Below, one piece after another: positions 53,328-62,286 of a stretch of 64,000 nt of DNA; the stretch's first letter is position 1, and every line of letters starts with the position of its first letter. Origin of the DNA: RPQJ01 sp963762315 (GTDB lineage Bacteria > Pseudomonadota > Gammaproteobacteria > Steroidobacterales > Steroidobacteraceae); NCBI GenBank assembly GCA_963762315.1, contig CAVXKO010000004.1, positions 1,116,001 through 1,180,000 of the forward strand, given 5' to 3'. The position numbers were made by a program, and so were the translations under genes. The notes below the pieces were generated by a model, which worked only from the letters and a program-made list of their open reading frames with translations, had not been told where the DNA came from and ran no database searches.

Positions 53328-54443
53328 GTGTCATTTAGGTCTGCCGCCACGCGAAACGCCTGTCCGCCGGGAACCACGACCCTCCTCGCGCTCGCCTCGC
53401 TGACACTGCTTTCAGCCTGCCGATCCGGTGACGAGGCGACTGCAGCCGAAGTGCGCCCGGTCCGCGCGACGACCATCGAGACCCGCGCCATCGGCGACAC
53501 CGTCGCCCTGACCGGCACGGTGCAGGCGCAGACCGAAATCAACCAGTCTTTCCGCATCGACGGACGTCTGATCGAGCGCGCCGTCGACATCGGCGACACC
53601 GTGCGATCCGGCCAACTGCTGGCGCGGCTGGACCCGCAGAACGAGGAAAGCGGTGTGCTGGCGGCACGCGCGCAGCTGGTCGCGGCACGGGCGCAGCTCG
53701 TGGAGGCGCGAAACAACCACGCGCGCATGCGCGACCTGGTGGCGGAGAACGCCGTGTCGCGCGCGGCGTTTGACCAGGCGGTGGCGATGCTGCAGACCGC
53801 CGAGTCGCAGGTCGAGGCCGTGAAGGCGAACCTCAACCTGGCTGAGAACCGCCTCAGTTACACGCGCCTCTTTGCCGACGTGGGCGGCGTGGTGACGGCG
53901 CGCGGGCCTGAACCGGGCGAAGTGGTGTCGGCCGGACGCATGGTCGTGCAGATCGCGCGCGAAGGCGCCCGCGACGCCGTGTTTGACGTGCCGGCACAGA
54001 TCAAGGACAGTGCGCCGCGCGACGCCGTCATCACAGTCGCGCTGAGCAGCGACCCGAACGTCACCGCGGCGGGCAAGGTGCGCGAGGTCTCCCCACGCGC
54101 CGACCCGGTGACCGGTACGTTTGCGGTGCGCGTGCAGCTCCTCGACCCGCCTGCGGCGATGCGGCTGGGCAGCACGGTGACGGGGCGCGTCAAGCTCGAC
54201 TCCGCACCGGGCATCGAGATCCCGGCCGCGGCCTTGGTGCGCGCCGAAGGCAGCACCGCCGTGTGGGTGGTCGATCCAGCGGCCGGCACCGTCTCGATGC
54301 GCAACATCACGGTGCAGAGTTCCAATGCGACCACGGTGCAGGTTGCATCCGGCCTGAAACCCGGTGACGTCGTCGTCATCGCCGGCGTGCAGGCGCTGCG
54401 TCCCGGCCAGAAAGTCCGCCTGCTGGAGACGACCAAGTCGTGA
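53328..54443 (+). CDS. RND efflux periplasmic adaptor (membrane-fusion lipoprotein)
   Basis: A 371-residue adaptor. Lipobox LLSAC (LASLTLLSACRSGDE). The family order is a barrel-sandwich part (VALTGTVQAQTEINQSFRID), an alpha-hairpin (about 110-175; VAARAQLVEARNNHARMRDL), the returning lipoyl segment (LSYTRLFADVGGVVTARGPE) and the C-terminal membrane-proximal domain (KPGDVVVIAGVQALRPGQKV). I use the GTG at 53328 with GGGAG 7 bases upstream. Its last codons overlap the RND gene by 4 bases (GTGA), so translation of adaptor and pump is coupled. Confidence 0.92.
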   Translation: MSFRSAATRNACPPGTTTLLALASLTLLSACRSGDEATAAEVRPVRATTIETRAIGDTVALTGTVQAQTEINQSFRIDGRLIERAVDIGDTVRSGQLLARLDPQNEESGVLAARAQLVAARAQLVEARNNHARMRDLVAENAVSRAAFDQAVAMLQTAESQVEAVKANLNLAENRLSYTRLFADVGGVVTARGPEPGEVVSAGRMVVQIAREGARDAVFDVPAQIKDSAPRDAVITVALSSDPNVTAAGKVREVSPRADPVTGTFAVRVQLLDPPAAMRLGSTVTGRVKLDSAPGIEIPAAALVRAEGSTAVWVVDPAAGTVSMRNITVQSSNATTVQVASGLKPGDVVVIAGVQALRPGQKVRLLETTKS

Positions 54444-57400
54444 TCGGCCCGAACCTGTCGGAATGGGCGCTGCTGAAGCGCTCGTTGGTGGTCTTCCTGA
54501 TGATTCTCGCGGTGATCGCGGGAACGCTATCGTTCACGCGCCTCGGGCGCGGCGAGGATCCCGGCGTTCACCTTCCGCTCGATGGTGGTCGGAGCGGCCT
54601 GGCCCGGCGCCACCGTGGAAGAGACGTTGCAGCAGGTGACGGAGAGGCTCGAACGCACGCTGCAGGAAACCGACCACCTCGACCGCGTGCGCAGCTACAC
54701 GACGGCCGGCCAGACGACGATCTTCGTCGACCTGAAACAGTCCACGCCACCCGACGCCGTGTCCGATGTCTGGTACCAGGTGCGCAAGAACATCGGCGAC
54801 ATGCGCCACACGCTGCCGATCGGCACCGTCGGGCCGTTCATGAACGACGACTTCGGCAGCACCTTCGGCATCATCTATGCCTTCACCGCCGACGGTTTCA
54901 GTTTCCGCGAACTGAGGGACTACGTTGAGGCAGCCCGTTCGCGCCTGCTGCACGTGCCCGACGTGTCGAAGATCGAAGTGCTCGGCGCGCAGGACGAACA
55001 GATCTACCTGGAATTCTCCACCGAGCGCCTCGCGGGACTGCGGCTGAACATGGGGACCATCCTGGCGACGCTGCAGGCGCAGAACGTCGTGCGGCCGGCC
55101 GGCACTATCCAGGGCGAGCAGGAACGCGTGTTCCTGCGCGTCACCGGCGCCTTCGATTCCGCGGCCGACATCGAATCGGTGAACATCGTCTCGGGCGATC
55201 GCATCTTCCGGCTTGGCGACATCGCCACGGTGCGGCGCGGCTTCGTCGATCCCCCGCAACCGATGTTCCGCGTCAACGGCCAGCCGGCGATCGGCCTCGC
55301 GATCGCCATGCGCGACGCCGGCGACATCCTGGCGCTCGGCGCGAACGTGCGCAAGGAAATGGCCGACATCAAGGCCAACCTGCCGGTCGGCATCGAGCCC
55401 GTGCTGGTTGCCGACCAGGCCGTCACGGTGGACGTCGCGATCAACGACTTCATGACCTCGCTCTGGCAGGCGATCGTGATCATCCTCGCCTGCAGCTTCG
55501 TCAGCCTGGGGGTGCGGCCCGGCACCGTGGTCGCGCTCGCGATCCCGCTGACGCTGGCGATCGTGTTCGCGGTGATGGACGTGGTCAACATCGACCTGCA
55601 TCGCATCTCGCTGGGTGCGCTGATCATCGCGCTCGGCCTGCTCGTCGACGATGCGATGACCACGGTCGATGCGATGATCCGGCGCCTCGGGTTGGGCGAT
55701 ACCAAGGACCAGGCGGCGACCTTCGCCTACCGCACGCTGGCCGCGCCGATGCTGATCGGGACTCTGGTCACGATCGCCAGTTTCGTGCCGATCGGCTTCG
55801 CGCAGAGCTCCGCGGGCGAGTACACGTTCTCGATCTTCTCGGTGGTCGGCATCTCGCTGATCGTCTCATGGCTGGTGGCCGTGATCTTCGCGCCGCTGAT
55901 CGGCAAGGCCATCCTGAAGCCGCCGAAGGTCGAGACCGACCCCAAACCGAGCAAGCTGCTGGCGGCGTACAGCGCCCTGCTGAAGGGCGCGATCCGCATG
56001 AAGTGGGTGACCATCGGGCTCACGCTCGCAGCGTTCGTGGTCTCGCTTTTCCTCCTGCGCTTCGTGCCGCAGCAGTTCTTCCCCTCCTCCGACAGGCCCG
56101 AGCTGACGGTCGACCTGACGCTGCGGCAGAACGCGTCGATCCACGCCACCGAGGCGCACGTCGAGCGCCTGGAAGCGCTGCTGAAGGATGATCCCGACGT
56201 CGACCACTACAGCACGTATGTCGGTCGCGGCGCGATCCGCTTCATCCTGACGCTCAACGTCCAGCTCGCCAACCCGTTCTTCGCCCAGTTCGTGATCGTC
56301 GCGAAGGACATCGACGCCCGCGAGCGGCTGCAGGTGAAGCTCGAGAAGATTCTTTCCGAGCAGTTCCCCGACGTCGTGGCGCGCGTGTCGCCGCTCGAGC
56401 TCGGACCGCCGGTCGGCTGGCCGCTGCAGTACCGGGTGTCCGGTCCGGACAAGGACGAGGTGCGGCGGCTCTCGCTGGAGCTGGCCCAGGTGCTCGGCAC
56501 CGACCCTCGTACCCGGCACGTCAACTTCGACTGGATGGAGCCGGCGCGTCAGTTGCGTGTCGAGATCAACCAGGACCAGGCGCGCCAGCTGGGCATCAGC
56601 ACGCAGGCACTGGCCGGCGTTCTGAACGCCGCCGTCACCGGCACGACTGTCACCCAGGTGCGCGACGACATCTACCTCGTAAACGTCGTGGCGCGCGCCA
56701 TCGACAGCGAGCGCGCATCGTTCAAGACGCTGAGTTCGCTGCAGGTGGCCACGCCGAGCGGACGCATGGTGCCGCTGAAGCAGTTCGCCACCTTTGCCGA
56801 GGAGCAGGAGTTCCCGATGGTCTGGCGCCGCGACCGCGTGCCCACGCTCACCGTGCGAGCCGACGTCACGCCGGGCGTGCTTCCCGATACGGTGGTCACC
56901 GCGCTCGCGCCGAAGATCAAGGAATTCTCGGCCAAGTTGCCCAAGTACTACTCGGTCGCCACCGGCGGCCTCTACGAAGAGAGCGGAGCCTCCAGCGCGT
57001 CGGTGTTCGCGGTGGTGCCGTTGATGATCGTGCTGATGCTGCTCGTCATGATGGTCCAGCTGGTGAGCTTCCGCCGGCTGGCAATCGTGGTCGGCATCAT
57101 GCCGCTCGGCCTGATCGGCGTGGTGCTGGCGCTGCTGTTGTTCAACCGCCCGCTGGGCTTCGTCGCCATCCTCGGCGTGCTGGCGCTGATCGGCATGATC
57201 GCCAAGAACGCGGTGATCCTGATCGTGCAGATCGAAACCGACCGGGCCGAAGGCAAAGGCGTGTATGACGCCGTGATCGCCTCGGCGACCTCGCGCATGC
57301 GGCCGATGATTCTCGCGGCTATCTCGACCATCCTCGGCCTGGTCCCGATCGCGCCCACCGTGTTCTGGGGGCCGATGGCCTTTGCCATCATGGGCGGGCT

Positions 57401-57509
57401 GATGGTGGCCACGCTGCTGACGCTGGTTTTGTTGCCGACCGTCTACGTGGCGGTGTTCGGTAACGAGAAGGCGCAGACGACGCCCGCACCGAGCGCCGAG
57501 GCCGCCTGA
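54440..57509 (+). CDS. RND efflux permease (HAE1-type), frameshift near 54563
   Basis: The pump gene starts with GTG overlapping the adaptor stop. The first frame encodes helix 1 (LLKRSLVVFLMILAVIAGTL) and FTRLGRGEDP. There it breaks: one extra G at 54563-54564 moves the coding signal to the next frame, which continues FTFRSMVVGAAWPGATVEET to the end at 57509. Corrected, it is about 1022 residues, full length for the family. The proton-relay pair is visible in LLVDDAMTTVDAM (near residue 400) and the relay Lys in MIAKNAVILIVQIE (near 922). The porter domain carries the usual Gly-rich loops. It probably exports drugs, lipids or metals with an external TolC-like channel. Confidence 0.85.
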
Positions 57510-57515
57510 CCCGCC

Positions 57516-58154
57516 ATGGCAACCGCGCCGTCGACGCCGGAACAGGCAACCGGCACCGGACAGCCCGCCGCCGACAGCAGGTCCGGCCGGCGCGACGTGC
57601 TGGACCTGTACCTCGCGGACACGCGGCAGCTGTTCAACTCGATGGATCCCGCGCCGTTTCGCCAGCGCGACCTCGACCCAAACGCGGCGGCTTACATTGT
57701 CGATTGGGCCGAGGAAGCGCCGGCCGGCCAGCCGCTCGGCATGATCCTGCACCTCGGCAGCGGTACGACGACCGAGGCCGACGCGGCAATCGTGCGGGAG
57801 TCCGTGCACGAGTACTTCCTGCGGCGCGCAGTGGCCACCCGGCGGAAGTTGCGGCACCTGTTCCGGGTCGGTCGCTACAGCCTGCTGATCGCGCTGGTAT
57901 TCCTTGGGCTGGTGATCGTCGTCGGCGAGTCCATCGCCAGCCTGGTCAGCAAGGAGCGCTATGCCTCGCTGATCCAGGACAGCCTGGTCATCGGTTCGTG
58001 GGTCGCGCTGTGGCGACCGCTCGAGATCTTCCTGTACGACTGGTGGCCGATCAGCGCCGAAGCGAAGCTGTATGACCGGCTGAGCCAGATGGACGTGCGC
58101 ATACGCAACGCAACGGCGACCGAGTGCGACAGGGTCGAAGGAGCTCAGTCGTGA
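57516..58154 (+). CDS. Membrane protein of unknown function coupled to Mrp operon
   Basis: A 212-residue protein. The N-terminal half is cytosolic and polar, with LDLYLADTRQLFNSMDPAPF and RDLDPNAAAYIVDWAEEAP; the second half has two membrane segments (about 128-150, RYSLLIALVFLGLVIVVGE, and 160-180) separated by a basic loop, then an acidic helical tail. It begins 6 bases after the RND gene. Its TGA overlaps the GTG of mnhE (GTGA at 58151), so it is translated together with the antiporter subunits. I do not recognise the family. The coupling suggests an accessory or regulatory subunit of the Mrp-like complex. Confidence 0.78.
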   Translation: MATAPSTPEQATGTGQPAADSRSGRRDVLDLYLADTRQLFNSMDPAPFRQRDLDPNAAAYIVDWAEEAPAGQPLGMILHLGSGTTTEADAAIVRESVHEYFLRRAVATRRKLRHLFRVGRYSLLIALVFLGLVIVVGESIASLVSKERYASLIQDSLVIGSWVALWRPLEIFLYDWWPISAEAKLYDRLSQMDVRIRNATATECDRVEGAQS

Positions 58155-58678
58155 ACAGCGATCCGTCGCTCGCGCCGACGGCCCGGCCGGAATCGCTGCT
58201 CTCTACCGCAGCATGGCGCGGCACGGCATTCTTTCTGCTATGGATGCTGCTGATGCAGAGCCTGAAGCGGGCCGATCTCGCCGTCGGAGTGCTCGCCAGC
58301 GTCGGCGCAACCTGGGTCAGCCTGCGCCTGCTGCCACCCTCCTCCGGGGGTCTGCGCTTCGGCCGGCTGCTCGCGCTTCTACCGCACTTCGTGTGGGAGT
58401 CGGTGCTGGCGGGGGTCGACGTGGCGCGCCGAGCGCTCCACCCGCGCATGCCGCTGCGACCCGGTTTCGTCACTTGCCCGCTGGGCTTCCCGCCCGGGTT
58501 TGCGCGCAACACCTTTGCGACGATCACCAGTCTCTTGCCGGGCTCGGTGGCTGCAGGCGAGGTCGAGGGCGAGATCGTCTACCACTGCCTCGATACCAGC
58601 GCGCCGGTGGTGGAGCAGATCTGGAAGGAGGAACGGCTGCTGGCCAGGGCGCTCGTCGCCGGGCGACACCATGGCTGA
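58151..58678 (+). CDS. mnhE: Mrp-type cation/proton antiporter subunit E
   Basis: A 175-residue membrane protein of the MnhE/MrpE (PF01899) family. It has three N-terminal helices around FFLLWMLLMQSLKRADLAVG and LASVGATWVSLRLLPPSSGG, then the conserved segment PGFVTCPLGFPPGFARNTFA with TSLLPGSVAAGEVEGEIVYH. It starts with GTG overlapping the upstream unknown gene by 4 bases, and it overlaps mnhF by 8 bases. In Mrp complexes subunit E is needed for full assembly and activity. Confidence 0.87.
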   Translation: MNSDPSLAPTARPESLLSTAAWRGTAFFLLWMLLMQSLKRADLAVGVLASVGATWVSLRLLPPSSGGLRFGRLLALLPHFVWESVLAGVDVARRALHPRMPLRPGFVTCPLGFPPGFARNTFATITSLLPGSVAAGEVEGEIVYHCLDTSAPVVEQIWKEERLLARALVAGRHHG

Positions 58679-58959
58679 ATTCCTGGTCGGAGCGGCCGCG
58701 TTCATCCTGGCGATGGTCGCGCTGGGACTCATCCGCATTCTGCGCGGGCCGGGGAACGCCGACCGCATCATGGCCGCGCAGTTGCTGGGCACGGGCGGCA
58801 TCGCAGCGGTGCTGCTGCTGGGTGCGGCGACCGGCGAAGCCGCGACGGTCGACGTCGCCTTGACGCTGGCGCCTGCTAGCGGCCTTCGCCGCCTTCGCTT
58901 TCGTAAAGGCGCAGCTCGCGCCGACACCCGGCGAGTCCCGGGCAGCAGACGACCGATGA
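58671..58959 (+). CDS. mnhF: Mrp-type antiporter subunit F, frameshift near 58872
   Basis: A three-helix subunit. It reads well from the ATG at 58671 through FLVGAAAFILAMVALGLIRI and LLGTGGIAAVLLLG to VDVALTLA. There one extra C (58872-58873) shifts the frame. With it removed, the sequence continues LLAAFAAFAFVKAQLAPTPG and ends with a TGA at 58957-58959 that overlaps the mnhG ATG (ATGA). The restored 95 residues match the usual subunit length. The conserved Asn/Asp and Gly positions of the family (RGPGNADRIMA, ATVDVALT) are intact. Confidence 0.8.
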
Positions 58960-59250
58960 ACCTCTTCCTCGATCTGTGGACGGTGGTCGCCGTCGTCGCC
59001 GGTGCGTTTTTCTTTTTCGCCGGCACCGTGGGGCTGCTGCGATTCCCGGATTCGTTGACGCGCCTGCACGCACTGAGCAAGGCCGACAACCTCGGTCTCG
59101 GCCTCGTGGTGCTGGGCCTGCTGCCGCAGGTGGACAGCGTGCCTGCCGGGCTCAAGCTGGTCGGCATCTGGCTGCTCGTGCTCCTGTCCGGGGCGACCGC
59201 CGTCTCAGTGGATCGCACGCACCCTCCGACACAGCGGCCCGGGTCCATGA
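58956..59250 (+). CDS. mnhG: Mrp-type antiporter subunit G, frameshift near 59210
   Basis: A three-helix subunit of the PhaG/MnhG family. The start is the ATG overlapping the mnhF stop. VVAGAFFFFAGTVGLLRFPD, SLTRLHALSKADNLGLGLVV and LKLVGIWLLVLLSGATAVSV are the family blocks. As written it then runs straight into mnhB because an extra G at 59210-59211 hides its stop. Without it the end reads SVIARTLRHSGPGP and TGA at 59248-59250, overlapping the mnhB ATG in the ATGA style of the neighbouring genes. Restored length is 97 residues. Confidence 0.8.
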
Positions 59251-60189
59251 TCGACGTCCTGAACATCGGACTGGCGGCGCTGATCCTCGGCCTGGCGGTG
59301 TGGACCATCATCGCCCGCGAGGCCCCCGCCGCGGTCGTCGGGTTCATCGTCTACGGTCTGCTGCTGACGCTGGTCTGGGTGCAGTTGCACGGCATCGACG
59401 TGGCGCTGACCGAAGCTGCCATCGGCGGCGGACTCACCGGCGTCCTGCTGATCAGCGCCGCGGTGAGGCTGCGCGGCACCGAATCGGCAGCCCGCGCGCA
59501 ACGCCCCAGCGCGTCGACACGCTGGCTTGCCGCGGCCCTGTCAGCCGCCGTCACCGGGGCGCTCGCGATCTGTGTGCTCGCGTTGCCCGGGCCTGCGCCC
59601 ACGCTGGCACCGCAAGTTCTCGCCAACATCGCCGTCACCGAGGTTGGCAACCCGATCACCGCGGTGCTGCTCGCGTTTCGCGCCATGGACACGCTGCTCG
59701 AGGCGATCGTGCTGCTGTTCGCGCTGATCGGGGTCTGGTCGCTGGCGCCGGACCGCGCCTGGGGCGGGCGCCCGGGCCTGCTGCAGCAGGCCGACCCGAA
59801 CGGCATGCTGGCCTATGTGGCGCGCGTGCTGCCGCCGATCGGCATCGTCGCCGGCATCTACATCTTCTGGGTCGGCGCCGACCATCCGGGCGGCAAGTTC
59901 CAGGGCGCCACCATGCTGGCCGCAATGTGGCTGCTGGTCATGATGGCGGGCCTGGCCGATGCACCACCGATCAGCCGCAGTTGGCTGCGCCGGCTGCTGG
60001 TGGCGGGGCCGCTGGCATTCATCGCCATCGGTGTGGTCGGTGCGGCAACGGCGGGCGCGTTTCTCGCCTACCCGCAAGGCTTTGCCAAGATCGCTGATCC
60101 TGGCCATCGAGTTCGCGCTGATGCCCACGCTCACGCTGGTCCTCGGCCTGATGCTGCTGGGCGCTCCGCTGCGCGGCGAGGCGCCGTGA
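59247..60189 (+). CDS. mnhB: Mrp-type antiporter subunit B with N-terminal DUF4040, frameshift near 60090
   Basis: About 313 residues when corrected. The N-terminal part (about 1-80) is the DUF4040/MbhD-like segment: MIDVLNIGLAALILGLAVWT, AAVVGFIVYGLLLTLVWVQL and ALTEAAIGGGLTGVLLISAA. The C-terminal part is MnhB: LPPIGIVAGIYIFWVGADHP, GGKFQGATMLAAMWLLVMMA and AYPQGFAK. At 60087-60090 one extra base shifts the frame; past it the sequence resumes LILAIEFALMPTLTLVLGLM and ends with EAP and TGA at 60187-60189, overlapping the mnhC GTG. In standard Mrp operons the DUF4040 part belongs to the C-terminus of MrpA; here it is fused to MnhB. Confidence 0.8.
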
Positions 60190-60527
60190 CCGCCGGCACG
60201 CTGTTCGGCCTGTGTGCCGCGGTGCTGATCGGCGTCGGCCTGTACGGGCTGATCGTCAACCCGCACCCGCTGCGCAAGATCCTGGCGTTCAACGTCGTCG
60301 GCAGCGGCGTGTTCCTGCTGTTCGGCGCCATTGCACACCGCGGCGCCGCGGCCGGCATGGGCGGCGACCCGGTGCCGCAGGCCCTGCTGATCACCGGCAT
60401 CGTGGTCGCGTTCTCGGCCACGGCGCTGGCCGTCGCGCTGCTGTTGCGACTGTTCGACGAGTCTGGTTCGGTCACGCTCTCAGTCGACGCGCCCGCCAAG
60501 TCCGGGACGGACACTGGTGCAGCTTGA
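60186..60527 (+). CDS. mnhC: Mrp-type antiporter subunit C
   Basis: A 113-residue NuoK-like subunit with three helices: LFGLCAAVLIGVGLYGLIV, ILAFNVVGSGVFLLFGAIAH and PVPQALLITGIVVAFSATAL. GMGGDPVPQALLIT is the conserved Asp-Pro motif of the family. It starts with GTG overlapping the mnhB stop (GTGA). It is one of the subunits homologous to respiratory complex I. Confidence 0.9.
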   Translation: MTAGTLFGLCAAVLIGVGLYGLIVNPHPLRKILAFNVVGSGVFLLFGAIAHRGAAAGMGGDPVPQALLITGIVVAFSATALAVALLLRLFDESGSVTLSVDAPAKSGTDTGAA

Positions 60528-60554
60528 GGCGCGCGTGAAGGGTCTACTCGGGCC

Positions 60555-62286
60555 ATGCTGACGACGCCCGGCGGTTGGCTGCTGCTGGTTGCGGTGCTGG
60601 CGCCGTTCGTCGGCGTGCTCGCCGGGCTGGCGCTCGGCGGTCGCAGCGCGCAACGCGTGGCCGCGCTGATCCTGCCGATCGGCCTGGCCGTTGCAGGCGG
60701 CATCGCCTGGACGCTGGCGCAATCCGGCGACACGGTTGTCTACCTGCTCGGCGGCTGGGCGCCGCCGCTCGGTATTGCGCTGCGTGCCGACGGCCTGTCT
60801 GCGGCGATGCTGCTCGCCGTCGCGGTGGTCATCTGCGGCATCGGCATCTATGCCCGGTCCGACTTCAGCACCCCGGCCGGCGTCGCCGGAGAAGCGCGCG
60901 CCGTTCGTCTTCTGGCTGCTGTTGCTCGCGGTGTGGGGCTCGCTCAACCTGGTCTTCGTCAGCGGCGACCTGTTCACGCTGTACGTCGCGCTCGAACTGC
61001 TGACGTTCTCGGGCGTTCCGCTGGTCTGCCTCGACGGCCGCGGCGAGACGCTGCGCGCCGCGTTGCGCTACCTGCTGTTCGCGCTGGCCGGCTCGTTGCT
61101 CTATCTGCTTGGCGCCGTGCTGCTGTACGGTGGCTACGGCACGCTGGACATCGCGCTGCTGGCCGAGCGCATCCAGCCCGAGCCCATCGCCTGGGCCGCC
61201 GCCGCGCTGATGACGGTCGGCCTGCTCGCCAAGACCGCGCTTTTCCCGCTGCACATCTGGCTGCCACCTGCGCATGCCGGCGCGCCGGCCGCAGCGAGTG
61301 CGGTGCTGTCGGCGCTGGTCATCAAGGGCTCGTGGTTCCTGGTCGTGCGCCTGTGGTTCGACGCAATGCCCGGCGTAGTGACGTTGCCTGCCGCGCAACT
61401 GCTGGCGGGCCTGGGTGCGGCGGCCATCGTGGCCGGCAGCATCGTCGCGCTGCGGCAGGAGCGGCTGAAGCTGCTGGTCGCCTATTCGACGATCGCGCAG
61501 ATCGGCTACCTGTTCCTGATGTTCCCGCTCGCGTTCGATGCCGGCGGCCACACTCTGGTGCATGGCGCGGCCTTGACGGGCGGACTCCTGCAGGCGGTCT
61601 CGCATGCCACCGCCAAGGCCGGCATGTTCATGGCGGCGGGCCTCGTCTATGCCGCGCTCGGTCACGACCGGATCGCCGACCTCGGCGGCGTGGCGCGCAG
61701 GATGCCCGTCACCGTGCTCACGTTCGCCATTTCCGGCCTGGCGCTCATGGGCGTCGTGCCGAGCGGCGCCTATCTCGCGAAGAAGCTGCTGCTCGAGTCC
61801 GCGGACAGCTCGGGACAATGGTGGTGGACCATCGTGCTGCAGGGCGGCGCTGCGTTCACGGCCGGGTACGTGGTGCTGGTGCTTGCCAATGCCCTGCGCC
61901 GCCCCGCCGCTCCGGTCACGCTGGCGAAGCGGGTCTCGCGACTCTCCGAGTACGCGGCACTGGCCCTCGCCCTTTGCTCGCTGCTGCTCGCGTTCGCCGC
62001 ACTCGGGCCGGTGCCGGGCGACCTCATCTCGAATCCGCTGGCTCCCAAGGAACTGGGGTCGACACTGCTCGTGGTCTTGGGCGGCGCGCTGCTGGCGCTC
62101 GGCCTGTCGCGCCGGCCCTTGCTCGGCAGCACCGAAATGACGGGCCGATGCGCCGTGCCACAGTGGCAGCGGGCAAGGGCTTCGAGCAGCGCCGACGCTT
62201 TCCTGCGGCGCTGGCCGTCCGCAAGCCTCGCCCTGATGTTGCTGGCGGCACTGTTCGGCGGATTGATGCTCGCGCGGGGTCCTTGA
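60555..62286 (+). CDS. mnhD: Mrp-type antiporter subunit D (NuoL/M/N-like), frameshift near 60872
   Basis: About 576 residues when corrected. The first frame gives MLTTPGGWLLLVAVLAPFVG to GIYARSDFSTP. At the C4 run 60871-60874 one extra C shifts the frame; with three Cs the sequence continues SPEKRAPFVFWLLLLAVWGS. The proton-channel features are visible: the helix 5 Glu in LYVALELLTFSGVPLV, the helix 7 Lys in VGLLAKTALFPLHIWLPPAH, and YSTIAQIGYLFLM in the second half. This is the only large proton-translocating subunit in the operon, since no MrpA-type gene precedes it. It ends TGA, overlapping the next ATG by one base. Confidence 0.85.

Noticed and set aside
55866..57857. A 663-codon minus-strand frame opposite the RND pump
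   Set aside because: Shadow of the pump gene; low-complexity His/Arg/Asp composition without motifs.
58500..60527. A 675-codon frame that seems to fuse parts of mnhE to mnhC
   Set aside because: It is produced by three single-base shifts. The family blocks of E, F, G, B and C are separate genes with overlapping start/stop signals once the extra bases are removed.
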